Shown here: positions 1 through 10,139 of the stretch, piece after piece | Position numbering within the stretch: the stretch's first letter is position 1 | Layout of the letters: each line of letters starts with the position of its first letter | Assembly (NCBI GenBank): GCA_947259175.1 | Contig: CAMYKW010000035.1 | Coordinates: forward strand, 1 to 33,890 | Direction of reading: 5' to 3' | From: an uncultured Gammaproteobacteria bacterium | GTDB lineage: Bacteria > Pseudomonadota > Gammaproteobacteria > Arenicellales > JAANXG01 | Length of the DNA: 33,890 nt | Translations under genes and position numbers: made by a program | The notes under the pieces: model-generated | What the model saw: the letters and a program-made list of their open reading frames with translations, nothing else | Told to the model about the DNA's origin: nothing | The model's database searches: none

Positions 1-329
1 AAATGGGACGTGTCAAAAATGAGACGGATCCTGGCGATCCTGCCGTCCTTGACGTCGAAGGTTTGCGCCATCGGAGTTTTGATGCCTTGCTTGGTAAATT
101 CGTAGATTAAACATACGGAATCGGCCGCTTCGTAAACCTTCATGATTTTGTACGCGGCGCCATGCGGCGGGTCTTGTTTTAGGGATTTCAGATAATCTTT
201 GGCGGAGAAAAATTCGTACAGCGGACCTTGAAAAATCAGGTCTTCAGCCAACAGAGGCTCCATCGACCCCAATGGCACCTCGCCATAGAAGCACGCCATG
301 TATTTTTCGGCCAGTTGAAGCGGGTTCAT
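1..329 (-). CDS. SnoaL-like / NTF2-fold protein, 3' end cut by window
   Basis: I translated this stretch by hand from the ATG at 329. It reads about 109 residues with no stop before the window edge, so the C-terminus is missing. The N-terminus (MNPLQLAEKYMACFYG) is a helix of the kind that opens SnoaL/NTF2-like proteins. The end (DGRIARIRLIFDTSHF) matches the usual last strand of that family, where DGKI-RIR-IFD is common. These cone-shaped folds serve as small isomerases, hydrolases or ligand-binding domains, and no substrate can be deduced. It lies downstream of three VOC genes on the same strand, in a segment less GC-rich than the core of the window. No strong ribosome site precedes the ATG. 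The family call is fair, the function is open. Confidence 0.7.
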   Translation of the reverse strand, partial: MNPLQLAEKYMACFYGEVPLGSMEPLLAEDLIFQGPLYEFFSAKDYLKSLKQDPPHGAAYKIMKVYEAADSVCLIYEFTKQGIKTPMAQTFDVKDGRIARIRLIFDTSH

Positions 330-335
330 GCTCAC

Positions 336-351
336 GGGGATCAGGTCTTTC
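336..351. repeat. GGGGATCAGGTCTTTC, inverted partner of 1998-2012
   Basis: This 16-base element matches the reverse complement of 1998-2012 (GGGGTCAGGTCTTTC) except for one inserted A. Together the two copies bracket the three VOC genes in inverted orientation. Such a match may mark the ends of a mobile or once-mobile segment, but two copies of a 15-mer are weak proof. Confidence 0.4.
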
Positions 352-465
352 TTTGCAGCATGGCGCTTCTCTTTGCAGTAGGGTATTGATTTTAATTTTG
401 TATCTCAGCCCTGACATGGTGGGCTTGATCCGAAAACTGCGGAATAATCGAACCGATTTTTCAAC

Positions 466-903
466 TCAAGACTTATCCTTTATGTTTCTCTCGCCGGATG
501 ATAGTTGCGACCTGAGCTCAACCGTGTTGCCTTCAGGATCTTTAATATAGATGGATTTTCCAAAGCCTTGCGCACCGTATCGTTCCTGAAAATTTCCCGT
601 ATCGATGCCATGGGACGATAAATGTTTTTTTATTTCCGCCTCGGAGACGAGTTTTAACTGAACACAGAAATGATCCAGGTTGTTTTCAGATTTCGCCGGC
701 GGCCCACCACCCATCCTTCCCAAACGGCTGTCGACAACAACCAGGTCGATCAAAGCGTTTCCGGCGCGCAGTTGGGTCAATCCCATTTCAACGGAGGTTT
801 CCCTTTCAACGACGCAGCCCAAGACATTGCAGTAAAAGTCGAGCATCTCCTTTAACCGCGTTGTTCTTAGAACAAGATGATCAATTGCCGCGATCTCTAT
901 CAC
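466..903 (-). CDS. VOC family protein (glyoxalase/dioxygenase fold), metal site intact
   Basis: A 145-residue single VOC module with two beta-alpha-beta-beta-beta repeats. The three metal ligands expected for the family are visible: His9 (IDHLVLR), His78 (LDHFCVQL) and Glu129 (NTVELR). The segment DPEGNTVELR is the classical C-terminal signature. VOC proteins include glyoxalase I, fosfomycin-resistance enzymes, methylmalonyl-CoA epimerase and extradiol dioxygenases, and the sequence does not say which chemistry applies. The start is a GTG at 903, well supported by an AGGAGAAG ribosome site 6 bases upstream. The C-terminal tail (SSGERNIKDKS) is charged and probably disordered. It is the last of three tandem but separately spaced VOC genes. 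The three are diverged from one another, so recent tandem duplication is unlikely. Confidence 0.85.
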   Translation of the reverse strand: MIEIAAIDHLVLRTTRLKEMLDFYCNVLGCVVERETSVEMGLTQLRAGNALIDLVVVDSRLGRMGGGPPAKSENNLDHFCVQLKLVSEAEIKKHLSSHGIDTGNFQERYGAQGFGKSIYIKDPEGNTVELRSQLSSGERNIKDKS

Positions 904-1092
904 GTGTGCTTCTCCTCAGGGCGCAGGATTCACGGCATTAACGCCTCAGCGTATTGGGCTCTTGGCGAAAAGCGCTCTTGTTGCCAGCTATGACGCTCGA
1001 TTGCAGCCACATTAAATTGTTTCTGAAACTTAACGTCGCCCTGAGAGCACAGCGTCTCGAGCTTGCTCACGAAGGGCTTATCAGGCGCCTCT

Positions 1093-1461
1093 TTATTTGA
1101 CCGCTTCATCCAGTTGCAAAATACCGAACGTATTTCCCTCGGTGTCAATACACATGACTAAGTAGCCGACTCCCGGGAGGGCTTTCTTGTCTTCCCTGAT
1201 CTTTCCACCCGCCTCTACAACAACTTTTGCAAAATCATCAACGGACGCGACGTCGAAAACCACCGCCGTGGTATCCCCCGGATTTATTCTTCTCGCGACG
1301 CCACCCGTCACACCGGGATCTTGCCCCGTTCCTGTTTGTATGAGCCAATAGTCCTCCGGACCCTCCCACTTCTCAACTTTCCATCCAAATACACGTCGAT
1401 AGAATTCGGCAGCACGTTCAGGATCGTCCGCGCTCATATCGAAGTGGATCACACGTGACAT
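1093..1461 (-). CDS. VOC family protein lacking the usual metal ligands
   Basis: A 122-residue VOC-fold protein opening MSRVIHFDMSADDPERAAEFYRRVFGW, which is typical of the CFP-30B-like group. The first ligand position is His6. The second repeat has TTAVVFDV where a His is normally found, and the end reads GNTFGILQ where a Glu is expected, so the two-His/Glu metal site is incomplete. Members of this group are often small ligand-binding or antibiotic-binding proteins rather than metalloenzymes, so a non-metal role is my inference. The ATG at 1461 is the only sensible start, with GGAAA about 10 bases upstream. Its upstream region carries a perfect 15-base palindrome (1483-1497). About 190 bases of apparently non-coding sequence separate it from the next VOC gene. 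Confidence 0.85.
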   Translation of the reverse strand: MSRVIHFDMSADDPERAAEFYRRVFGWKVEKWEGPEDYWLIQTGTGQDPGVTGGVARRINPGDTTAVVFDVASVDDFAKVVVEAGGKIREDKKALPGVGYLVMCIDTEGNTFGILQLDEAVK

Positions 1462-1482
1462 TAGTATTTTCCGCGCTTGATC

Positions 1483-1497
1483 AGCAGCATTGCTGCT
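1483..1497. promoter_or_regulatory. Perfect odd-centred palindrome AGCAGCATTGCTGCT
   Basis: Arms AGCAGCA and TGCTGCT surround a single T. It lies 21 bases upstream of the VOC gene starting at 1461 and downstream of the VOC gene ending at 1562. The position suits an operator for a dimeric regulator. There is no T-run on either side, so a Rho-independent terminator is unlikely. No regulator gene is adjacent. Confidence 0.3.
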
Positions 1498-1509
1498 CTA
1501 CATCAGCGT

Positions 1510-1557
1510 CAAGGCGCACGCGCGGCGGTAATATAGTCCGGCTCCGTGCGCCTGTTG
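1510..1557. repeat. Long hairpin with 8-bp perfect arms between two VOC genes
   Basis: GGCGCACG (1513-1520) and CGTGCGCC (1545-1552) are perfect inverted repeats around a 24-base loop. An outer CAA/TTG extends the stem past a 2-base bulge. It starts 5 bases after the stop of the VOC gene at 1562. It resembles the extruded shape of an integron attC site only superficially, because no RYYYAAC/GTTRRRY core boxes are present. It could stabilise the 3' end of the upstream message. Confidence 0.35.
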
Positions 1558-1561
1558 CCGG

Positions 1562-1963
1562 TCATAATTGTGGATTTTGGTGAAACTCGATTACGTTCCT
1601 GTCCTGATCACGGATGAATAACATTACCCCTCCGTCCGGCAGAGTAACGGGTCCTTCCGTAATCTCAATCCCCAAGTTCTTTATTGAAGCCTCGATTGCT
1701 TCTATATCAGTCACATCAAGGGCCATGTGGGTATAGCCGGGATGTCTCTCGGGCACGTCCATCAGTATGTTGTCGGTGACGCCGGAATCTGCATTAAGAA
1801 TTAGGTTGATATTCACTCCCGAAGGATGCTCCATGATAGCCACCGGTTCGGGACCTACTGGTCCTATAATAAATTCAAAACCCAATTGCTCATAAAATCT
1901 TCTCGCCTTTTCCAGGTCGGATACTCGAATGCCTACGTGATTGATTCCCGATATTTCCTTCAT
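1562..1963 (-). CDS. VOC family protein (glyoxalase I-like), metal site intact
   Basis: A 133-residue VOC protein. His9 (INHVGIRV), His79 (YTHMALDV) and Glu126 (NVIEFHQ) occupy the metal-ligand positions. The phrase DLEKARRFYEQLGFE is the standard first helix of glyoxalase/bleomycin-resistance proteins. The reaction is probably an isomerisation, epimerisation or glutathione/thiol-dependent addition, but substrate cannot be read from sequence. The ATG at 1963 follows the acyl-CoA dehydrogenase gene by 57 bases on the same strand, with the GGGGTCAGGTCTTTC motif in the gap. It could be co-transcribed with the CoA block, although the drop in GC content between the two suggests a junction. No clear ribosome site is seen. 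Confidence 0.85.
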   Translation of the reverse strand: MKEISGINHVGIRVSDLEKARRFYEQLGFEFIIGPVGPEPVAIMEHPSGVNINLILNADSGVTDNILMDVPERHPGYTHMALDVTDIEAIEASIKNLGIEITEGPVTLPDGGVMLFIRDQDRNVIEFHQNPQL

Positions 1964-1997
1964 GATATCAGTTAGCGGTCGTTTGACATTGTGAGGT

Positions 1998-2012
1998 GAA
2001 AGACCTGACCCC
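1998..2012. repeat. GAAAGACCTGACCCC motif immediately 3' of the acyl-CoA dehydrogenase gene
   Basis: The partner of 336-351 in inverted orientation. It sits 8 bases beyond the stop codon at 2021, exactly where composition shifts from the GC-rich CoA operon to the AT-richer VOC segment. A boundary of an inserted piece is the simplest reading. Confidence 0.4.
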
Positions 2013-2020
2013 TTTTGCGT

Positions 2021-3793
2021 TTAGAGTTGTTCCGGCGCGACGGCCAGGGTCGCCTCGGAACCCTCGGTGATGGTGTGCAGTAAGGCGCCGCTTTGCGGCA
2101 GGATGTGGGTGGCGTAGTAGCGCGCGGTTTCGATCTTGGCGCGGTAGAAGTTGTCGTCGCCGCCGCCGGCCTCGAGCCTCTGCTGCGCCACCAGCGCCGC
2201 CTTGGCCATCAGCCAGCCGCCGATGACGGTTCCCCACAAGCTGAGGTAGTAGTAGGACGCCGCGGCGGGCAGGCGCGGGTCGCCCTGCGCGGTGTTGACG
2301 ATCCAGTCGGTCGCCTGTTCGAGATGGTCCAGGCCAGCCTCCACCGCGCGGCCGACGCCGTCCAGGACATCGAAGTCGATGTCGCGCAGTCCGTCGATGA
2401 ACGCGCGTGCCGCGTGGCCCTGGTCGCGGAGCAGCTTGCGGCCAACGAGGTCGTTGGCCTGAATGCCGGTGGTGCCCTCATAGATGGTGGTGATGCGCGC
2501 GTCACGAAAGTGCTGCGCCGCGCCGGTTTCCTCGATGTAGCCCATGCCGCCGTGGACTTGAATGCCCAGTGACGCTACCTCATTGCCGGTCTCGGTACAC
2601 CAGCCCTTCACCACCGGCGTGAGCAGCTCGACGGCGCCGAAGTGGCGCAAGCGTTCCTCCTGGTCCGCATGATGCTGCGACTTGTCGAGGGCCGATGCCC
2701 ATACATAGACCAGCGCGCGCATCGCCTCGACCTTGGTCTTCATGGTCATCAACATGCGGCGCACGTCGGGATGATGCGCGATTGGCGCGCGGTCCGCGGT
2801 CTGCGCGCCAATCGGCCGACCCTGCACCCGCTCCAGGGCGTAGCTCTTGGCCTGCTGGAACGCGCGTTCGGCGATCCCCAGCCCTTCCACGCCCACGGCG
2901 TGCCGCGCCAGGTTCATCATCGTAAACATATATTCCAGGCCGCGGTTGGGTTCGCCCACAAGATAGCCCAACGCGCCCTGGTCATCGCCGTAGGCCAGCA
3001 CCGCGGTGGGGCTCGCGTGGATGCCCAGCTTGTGCTCCAAGGACACGCAGCGAACTTCGTTGCGCGCGCCGGGCTCCCCGTTGTCGTCCACCAGCATCTT
3101 GGGCACCAGGAACAAGGAAATGCCACGCACGCCTTCCGGGGCGTCGGGCAGGCGCGCGAGCACCATGTGCACGATGTTTTCGGTGAGGTCGTGGTCGCCG
3201 TAGGTAATGAAAATCTTCTGCCCGAACAACCGGTAATGGTCCCCCTCGGGCACCGCCTTCATGCGCACCGCGGCAAGATCCGAACCCGCCTGGGATTCGG
3301 TAAGGTTCATGGTGCCGGTCCACTCTCCGGACACCATCCTGGGGAGATAGCGATCCTGCAATTCCTCGGACCCGTGCAGGATCAACGCCTCCACCGCGCC
3401 CTGGGTGAGCATCGGACACAGGCCGAACGACATGTTCGAGGCGTGCCACATTTCCTGCACCGCGGTCGCCACCAGCCAGGGCAGATTCTGCCCGCCGTAC
3501 TTTTCTTCGAACGCCAGCGAATTCCAGCCGCTTTCAATAAAGGTCCGGTAGGCCTGTCTCCAGCCGTCCGGGGTGATCACCTTGTCGTCCGCCAGGCGCG
3601 AGCCCTGTTGATCGCCGACCTGATTGAGCGGCGCCAGCACCTCTTGCGCCAGCCTGGCCGCCTCGTCCAGCACCGCCTGCACGACATCCGGGGTGGCCTC
3701 TTCGTATCCGGGCAGCGCCGCGACGCCTTCAAGGTCGGCTAACTCGGTCAACACGAACTGCATGTCTTGAAGCGGCGCGGTATAAGTGCTCAT
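2021..3793 (-). CDS. Acyl-CoA dehydrogenase, long DmdC-type
   Basis: At 590 residues this is well above the roughly 380 of short-chain acyl-CoA dehydrogenases and fits the DmdC/AidB-like long class with an extra C-terminal domain. It oxidises an acyl-CoA to the trans-2-enoyl-CoA using FAD and passes electrons to ETF. Visible marks are the FAD/substrate signature MNLTESQAGSDL (162-173), the arginine-rich helix LERVQGR (320-326), QVHGGMGYIEETG (412-424), and the catalytic-base motif IYEGTTG with Glu439. The N-terminal helical extension (MSTYTAPLQDMQFVLTEL) is typical of 3-methylmercaptopropionyl-CoA dehydrogenase relatives, whose substrates range widely. The start has a GAGAG site upstream. It is the last gene of the CoA block, 43 bases after etfA, so its electron acceptor is probably the neighbouring ETF. 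Confidence 0.93.
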   Translation of the reverse strand: MSTYTAPLQDMQFVLTELADLEGVAALPGYEEATPDVVQAVLDEAARLAQEVLAPLNQVGDQQGSRLADDKVITPDGWRQAYRTFIESGWNSLAFEEKYGGQNLPWLVATAVQEMWHASNMSFGLCPMLTQGAVEALILHGSEELQDRYLPRMVSGEWTGTMNLTESQAGSDLAAVRMKAVPEGDHYRLFGQKIFITYGDHDLTENIVHMVLARLPDAPEGVRGISLFLVPKMLVDDNGEPGARNEVRCVSLEHKLGIHASPTAVLAYGDDQGALGYLVGEPNRGLEYMFTMMNLARHAVGVEGLGIAERAFQQAKSYALERVQGRPIGAQTADRAPIAHHPDVRRMLMTMKTKVEAMRALVYVWASALDKSQHHADQEERLRHFGAVELLTPVVKGWCTETGNEVASLGIQVHGGMGYIEETGAAQHFRDARITTIYEGTTGIQANDLVGRKLLRDQGHAARAFIDGLRDIDFDVLDGVGRAVEAGLDHLEQATDWIVNTAQGDPRLPAAASYYYLSLWGTVIGGWLMAKAALVAQQRLEAGGGDDNFYRAKIETARYYATHILPQSGALLHTITEGSEATLAVAPEQL

Positions 3794-3836
3794 GATTGCT
3801 CTCTCATTACTTGGGAGTCAGCGCGGGCGCCGATAA

Positions 3837-4775
3837 TTATTTCTCGAGGGCCGCGGATAGTTTCGGTAACGCATCGAACAAATCGGCGACCAAGCCGTAA
3901 TCGGCCACCTGGAAGATCGGCGCCTCTTCGTCCTTGTTGATGGCGACGATCACCTTGCTGTCTTTCATGCCCGCGAGGTGCTGGATCGCCCCCGAGATGC
4001 CGACGGCGATGTACAGCTCCGGAGCCACGACCTTGCCGGTCTGTCCCACTTGATAATCGTTGGGCACATAACCGGCATCCACTGCGGCGCGCGAGGCGCC
4101 CACCGCGGCGTCGAGCTTATCCGCCAGTTGCTCCAGCAGTTTGAAGTTGTCGGCGCTGCCCAGGCCGCGTCCCCCGGACACCACCACCCGCGCGCTGGTC
4201 AATTCCGGCCTTTCCGAGCGCGTCAGTTCCTGACCGACAAAGCGCGACAGATCAGCGGGGCCGTCCACCGGCTGCATTTCACGCACCGTGGCCGAACCGC
4301 CCTCCGGTGCGGCGGCGGTGAACGCCGTCGTACGCGCGGTGATCAGCTTCTTATCGTCACCGCTCTGGACAGTTGCCATGGCGTTGCCGGCATACACCGG
4401 GCGAACGAAGGTGTCTGCCGACTCGATGCCGACGATGTCCGAGATCGGCGCGACATCCAGCAGTGCGCCCACACGGGGGATCAGGTTCTTACCGAACGTG
4501 GACGCCGGCGCGAGGATGTGTGGGAACTCGGCGGCCACCGCAGCCACCAGGGCGGCGACGTCTTCCGCCAGTTGATGTTCGTAACGCGCGTCGTCGCACA
4601 GCAGGACCTCCGACACACCGACGACCCTGGCGGCCGACTCCGCCACTTTGCCGCAATCCCGTCCCGCCACCAGCACCGCCACGGACGAGTCGATTTCCCC
4701 GGCCGCGGTCACCGTAGTCAGCGTCGACGCCTTGAGTTCAGCATTATCGTGTTCCGCGATCACCAATACCGGCAT
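3837..4775 (-). CDS. etfA: Electron transfer flavoprotein subunit alpha
   Basis: 312 residues, the normal length. It forms with EtfB a heterodimer that binds FAD and AMP and shuttles electrons from acyl-CoA dehydrogenases to the membrane ETF:quinone oxidoreductase. The C-terminal FAD domain shows its full set of loops: SGGRGLGS (200-207), SRAAVDAGY (228-236), QVGQTGK (242-248), GISGAIQH (259-266) and INKD (279-282). The arginine at 229 and the QVGQTGK loop are the residues that hold the isoalloxazine and diphosphate in known structures. The gene follows etfB with only two bases between stop and start, indicating coupled translation. The dehydrogenase gene follows 43 bases later. I see nothing unusual. 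Confidence 0.97.
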   Translation of the reverse strand: MPVLVIAEHDNAELKASTLTTVTAAGEIDSSVAVLVAGRDCGKVAESAARVVGVSEVLLCDDARYEHQLAEDVAALVAAVAAEFPHILAPASTFGKNLIPRVGALLDVAPISDIVGIESADTFVRPVYAGNAMATVQSGDDKKLITARTTAFTAAAPEGGSATVREMQPVDGPADLSRFVGQELTRSERPELTSARVVVSGGRGLGSADNFKLLEQLADKLDAAVGASRAAVDAGYVPNDYQVGQTGKVVAPELYIAVGISGAIQHLAGMKDSKVIVAINKDEEAPIFQVADYGLVADLFDALPKLSAALEK

Positions 4776-4777
4776 GG

Positions 4778-5527
4778 TCAGATCACCTTGGCTTCGTTCT
4801 TGAGCTTGTCGACGAGCGCCTCGACGCTTTCCACGCGTACGCCGCCGCTGCGCCCCGGGGGCTCCGCGACAGTCAGGGTCTTCAGCCGCGGGCTGAGGTC
4901 CAACGCGAAATCGCCGACGGCCAGGGTTTCCAGCGGTTTTTTCTTGGCCTTCATGATATTGGGCAGCTTCACGTAGCGCGGTTCGTTAAGGCGCAGGTCG
5001 GTGGTAATCACCGCCGGCAGCGCCAGAGACAGTGTCTCCAACCCGCCATCGACCTCGCGGGTCACCGCCACCCGCTGATCGGCGAACTCGAGCTTGGATG
5101 CAAACGTGCCTTGCGGCCAGCCCAGCATGCCGGCCAGCAACTGTCCGGTCTGATTGCTGTCGTCGTCGATCGCCTGTTTGCCCATGATCACCAGTTCGGG
5201 CGATTCCTTGTTGACGATCTCGCGCAGAATCTTGGCCACGGCCAGCGGCTCCAACTGGTCTTCGGTCTCTACCAGGATGCCGCGGTCCGCGCCCATGGCC
5301 AGTGCGGTGCGGATCGTCTCCTGGCACTGCCTGACACCGATGGAAACGATGATGACTTCTTCCGCCTGCCCCGCTTCCTGCAGGCGCACCGCCTCCTCGA
5401 CGGCAATCTCATCGAACGGGTTCATCGACATCTTCACGTTGGCGGTGTCGACGCCGGACCCGTCCTTCTTGACGCGCACCTTGACGTTGTAATCCACCAC
5501 GCGTTTGACCGGCACCAGTATTTTCAT
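4778..5527 (-). CDS. etfB: Electron transfer flavoprotein subunit beta
   Basis: 249 residues. [20 protein letters not shown] is the characteristic opening of the AMP-binding beta subunit. The family signature spans about 157-200 and includes [24 protein letters not shown] and the recognition-loop region [11 protein letters not shown], which docks on acyl-CoA dehydrogenases. [14 protein letters not shown] at 36-49 is also standard. It is the first of the etfB-etfA-dehydrogenase trio. It lies 90 bases after the CaiB-type gene and could be read from that upstream message. A GGAG sits too far from the ATG (about 14 bases) to be an ideal ribosome site. This is a classical group II ETF used in fatty and amino acid oxidation, not the nitrogen-fixation FixAB type with FixCX, which are absent here. 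Confidence 0.97.
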   Translation of the reverse strand: MKILVPVKRVVDYNVKVRVKKDGSGVDTANVKMSMNPFDEIAVEEAVRLQEAGQAEEVIIVSIGVRQCQETIRTALAMGADRGILVETEDQLEPLAVAKILREIVNKESPELVIMGKQAIDDDSNQTGQLLAGMLGWPQGTFASKLEFADQRVAVTREVDGGLETLSLALPAVITTDLRLNEPRYVKLPNIMKAKKKPLETLAVGDFALDLSPRLKTLTVAEPPGRSGGVRVESVEALVDKLKNEAKVI

Positions 5528-5617
5528 TGTTCGTTTGCGTACTCCAGGGGATGAAAGATTATTACGCCGAGTGTCGCCAGATGCTACCCGCTCCCTGATG
5601 CACGCGCAAACGTCCTC

Positions 5618-6766
5618 TCAGATAACACCGTCGCTGCGCAGCGCAGTGATTTCCTCGCTGCTGTAGCCGAGCTCTCCGAGGATTTGCGCACTGTGTTCCC
5701 CGTGGGCAGGGGCCGGGGCCCGCGCCTCGAAGCTGAATTCACTGAACCGGATCGGGAAGGCGAACCGCGGCAAACCATCCGCGGACGTGTGGATCATGTC
5801 CCGGGCGGCGAACTGCGGGTGGTCGAGCGCCTCGTCCAGGGTCAGCACCGGCGAAAAACAGCAATCGGCGGCCTCTAGCCGCGCCACCCAATGCGCCTGG
5901 GTCTGCGACTTGAGCAAGTCCCGCAACTCGCTGCGTACCTGCTCACGTTGCGTGGCATCGCCGTGGTAGGCGCCGATCCAGTGTTCTCGGTCCAGGGCGG
6001 TACACAATCGGCGCCAGAATTTTTCCTCCAGGGACGCCACCGCTACATAGCGCCCGTCTGCGGTCTCGTAGATCCCGTACCACGGCAGCCCGCCGCTGAG
6101 CATATCCTCGCCCCGGGGGGCTACCGCGCCGTACTGGTGGCGGGCCGACAACGGGATTACCGCGTGGGCCAGCGTGCAGTCGCTCATAGCGACATCGACG
6201 TAGCGTCCATGGCCACTGCGTTGCGCATCGATCAATGCCGCCAGTATACCCATCACCGCGCTGAGGCTGCCGCCCAACAGGTCGGCCATTTGTATATTCG
6301 GGATCACCGGCGGCCCGCCACGCACTCCGATCTGGTCGATGACGCCGGCGTAGCTCAGATAATTGAGGTCATGGCCGGCCCGATCCCGGAATGGTCCGGT
6401 CTGGCCGTAACCGCTCATCGCGCAATACACGATTTTAGGATTGCGCGGTTGGATGTCGTCATAAGCGATGTGCAGTCGGTCCACGGCGCCGGGGCGGAAG
6501 CCCTCGATGACGACGTCGGCGGAATCCGCAAGGCACAGGAACAACTCGCGCCCGGCGGCCTGCTTGAGGTCTACGGCGAGGGAACGTTTGTTGCGGTTCA
6601 CGCTGCCGTAAAAGCTCCCCATGCCGCGGGCGTAGTCCCCCTGCCCGGTGTCCTCCACCTTGATCACGTCCGCGCCCATATCGGCGAGATGCAGGCTGCA
6701 CATCGGCCCGGGCAACAGGCGCGTCAGATCCAGCACCCGGATGCCGGCCAGCGGCTTATGCCGCAT
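5618..6766 (-). CDS. CaiB/BaiF family protein, alpha-methylacyl-CoA racemase type
   Basis: 382 residues, the usual length for alpha-methylacyl-CoA racemase. PLAGIRVLDLTRLLPGPMCS is the class opening, followed by DMGADVIKVED and NRNKRSLAVDLK for CoA binding. The racemase catalytic pair is present in the right spacing: His132 in GHDLNYLSYAG and Asp162 in NIQMADLLGGS, matching the His126/Asp156 pair of the mycobacterial enzyme. It would interconvert 2R and 2S methyl-branched acyl-CoAs so that stereospecific acyl-CoA dehydrogenases can act. This fits the neighbours: ETF and a dehydrogenase follow, and an acetoacetyl-CoA synthetase precedes by 91 bases. A CoA-transferase role is possible for the superfamily, but the His/Asp pair favours racemase. 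Confidence 0.9.
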   Translation of the reverse strand: MRHKPLAGIRVLDLTRLLPGPMCSLHLADMGADVIKVEDTGQGDYARGMGSFYGSVNRNKRSLAVDLKQAAGRELFLCLADSADVVIEGFRPGAVDRLHIAYDDIQPRNPKIVYCAMSGYGQTGPFRDRAGHDLNYLSYAGVIDQIGVRGGPPVIPNIQMADLLGGSLSAVMGILAALIDAQRSGHGRYVDVAMSDCTLAHAVIPLSARHQYGAVAPRGEDMLSGGLPWYGIYETADGRYVAVASLEEKFWRRLCTALDREHWIGAYHGDATQREQVRSELRDLLKSQTQAHWVARLEAADCCFSPVLTLDEALDHPQFAARDMIHTSADGLPRFAFPIRFSEFSFEARAPAPAHGEHSAQILGELGYSSEEITALRSDGVI

Positions 6767-6857
6767 GTCCCATCACGGCGACCGGCATCATCCCCGACTC
6801 ACCGGCGCAACATCGATGCAAAGCAGCAGCCGGCGCGGAATCGTGCATCGAAAAAAA

Positions 6858-8813
<1,956 letters not shown>

Positions 8814-8828
8814 ATTCTCAGCTCCGCG

Positions 8829-9824
8829 TCATCCACCACCGATGGTCACGACGGTGCGGCCGGTGTTGGTGCCGCTGATATAGTCATCGAAGACACCCGG
8901 CAGCTCATCGAAGCCCACGGTGCGTGTGACGATCTTGTCCAGATGCCGCGGTTTGAGATCGTTGCCGAGGCGGCCCCACACGCTCTGGCGCAGCGATGGA
9001 GAACACAACACCGAATTGATGCCCAGCAGCGACACGCCGCGCAGAATGAAAGGCATCACCGTGGTATTCAGCTCATAGCTCGCGGCCAGGCCAATGGAAG
9101 CGATGTTGCCGAACGGCTTCACGGTGCGCGTCAGCCACGTCAACACCTCACCACCCAGATTGTCGATGGCACCTCCCCACTCCGCCTTCTCCATGGGACG
9201 CTTGCCGAGATCCGTCTCATCGCGCAACAGCAGCCGCGACGCGCCCAGCTCGCTCAGATATTCCTCGGCGGACCGCTTACCGGTGTAGGCCACCACGTCA
9301 TAGCCGGCGCCATCAAGAATATCGATGGCGAGACTCCCCACACCGCCGGTGGCCCCGGTGACTACGATCGGTCCATGCTGCGGTGTTTGGCCATTCTCCT
9401 CCATACGCTGCACCGCCAACGCCGCGGTGAATCCCGCCGTGCCGATGGCCATGGCGTCGAACAGCGACAGGGTATCGGGGATGCGCACCACGCAATCAGC
9501 GGGCACCCGCACGTACTCGGCGTAACCCCCGTCGCGGATCTCGGAAAGCTCACACCCGCATACGGTAACCGCATCACCCGGTTTGAATCGATCGCTGTCC
9601 GACTGTTCCACGGTGCCGGACACATCGACACCGCCTACCAGTGGATAGTGGCGCAGTATCTTACCCTTGCCGGTCGCGGCCAGAGCGTCTTTGTAATTGA
9701 CGTCGGAATATGCGGAGCGGATGACGACGTTACCTTCGGTGAGGTCGTCGATGCCGATGGTTTCGAACTGCGCACGGATCGATCCGTCATCGTTGTGGAT
9801 ACGATATGCCTTGAAAGATTGCAT
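8829..9824 (-). CDS. acuI: YhdH/AcuI-type NADPH-dependent acryloyl-CoA reductase
   Basis: 331 residues of a zinc-free medium-chain dehydrogenase/reductase. The YhdH/AcuI branch shows as DVNYKDALAATGKG (41-54), GVDVSGTV (65-72), the Rossmann loop GATGGVGS (157-164), and YTGKRSAEEYLSELGA (180-195), where the basic residues hold the NADP phosphate. Known members reduce acryloyl-CoA to propionyl-CoA, both to detoxify acrylate and in DMSP or 3-hydroxypropionate catabolism. The gene leads the CoA block. A sigma-70-like promoter lies about 40 to 65 bases upstream and a GAGAA precedes the ATG. Its pairing with a DmdC-type dehydrogenase at the other end of the block recalls DMSP metabolism, but no DMSP lyase or demethylase is in view. 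Confidence 0.92.
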   Translation of the reverse strand: MQSFKAYRIHNDDGSIRAQFETIGIDDLTEGNVVIRSAYSDVNYKDALAATGKGKILRHYPLVGGVDVSGTVEQSDSDRFKPGDAVTVCGCELSEIRDGGYAEYVRVPADCVVRIPDTLSLFDAMAIGTAGFTAALAVQRMEENGQTPQHGPIVVTGATGGVGSLAIDILDGAGYDVVAYTGKRSAEEYLSELGASRLLLRDETDLGKRPMEKAEWGGAIDNLGGEVLTWLTRTVKPFGNIASIGLAASYELNTTVMPFILRGVSLLGINSVLCSPSLRQSVWGRLGNDLKPRHLDKIVTRTVGFDELPGVFDDYISGTNTGRTVVTIGGG

Positions 9825-10139
9825 GGTTCATTCTCACGTGATGGTGGTCTGGTTCAGGAGCAATCTACTGCGGTTCGCGATTAATGTAAAACTCACGTCG
9901 ATACTCAAGAGTTACGCCTTGTCCGCGGCGGCGTCGCTGGCACACGCGGTGAGTCCCGTTCAAGCGGGAGCCATGGGCGCGCGCATCGCCGCGGCGAACG
10001 CCCGGACGCGCCGCCACCCGAGAGCGGCGACAGATAAGGCCGTGAGCAATTCATCGGCTCGCCATCCGCCCTTCCCCTTGACAGTGGCCGTATGCTGTCG
10101 GCAGGCTAACCGCAACGCTTGGCGCAATATGCGGCTTAC
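9825..10139. other. Divergent intergenic region, 315 bases
   Basis: It separates the leftward CoA block from the rightward repeat-protein gene. It contains the acuI promoter, a small hairpin with arms TCCCG/CGGGA, and a TTGACA at 10078-10083 that could be a -35 box for the rightward genes, although no good -10 box follows at 17 bases. No RNA gene or real coding sequence is apparent. Confidence 0.5.
9862..9890 (-). promoter_or_regulatory. Sigma-70-like promoter for the acuI-aacS-caiB-etf block
   Basis: On the minus strand, TTTACA (5 of 6 consensus bases) is followed after exactly 17 bases by TAGATT (4 of 6). Transcription would begin about 30 bases before the acuI ATG at 9824. Spacing and location make it the best promoter candidate for this operon. 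Confidence 0.5.

Noticed and set aside
930-1148. A 72-codon minus-strand frame overlapping the VOC gene ending at 1093
   Set aside because: It overlaps a real gene by 56 bases in another frame, has no ribosome site and no recognisable sequence. The spacer is better left non-coding, though a decayed cassette gene cannot be ruled out.
1510-1557. Integron attC site between VOC genes
   Set aside because: The hairpin shape is suggestive, but the required RYYYAAC and GTTRRRY boxes are missing and no integrase gene is present.
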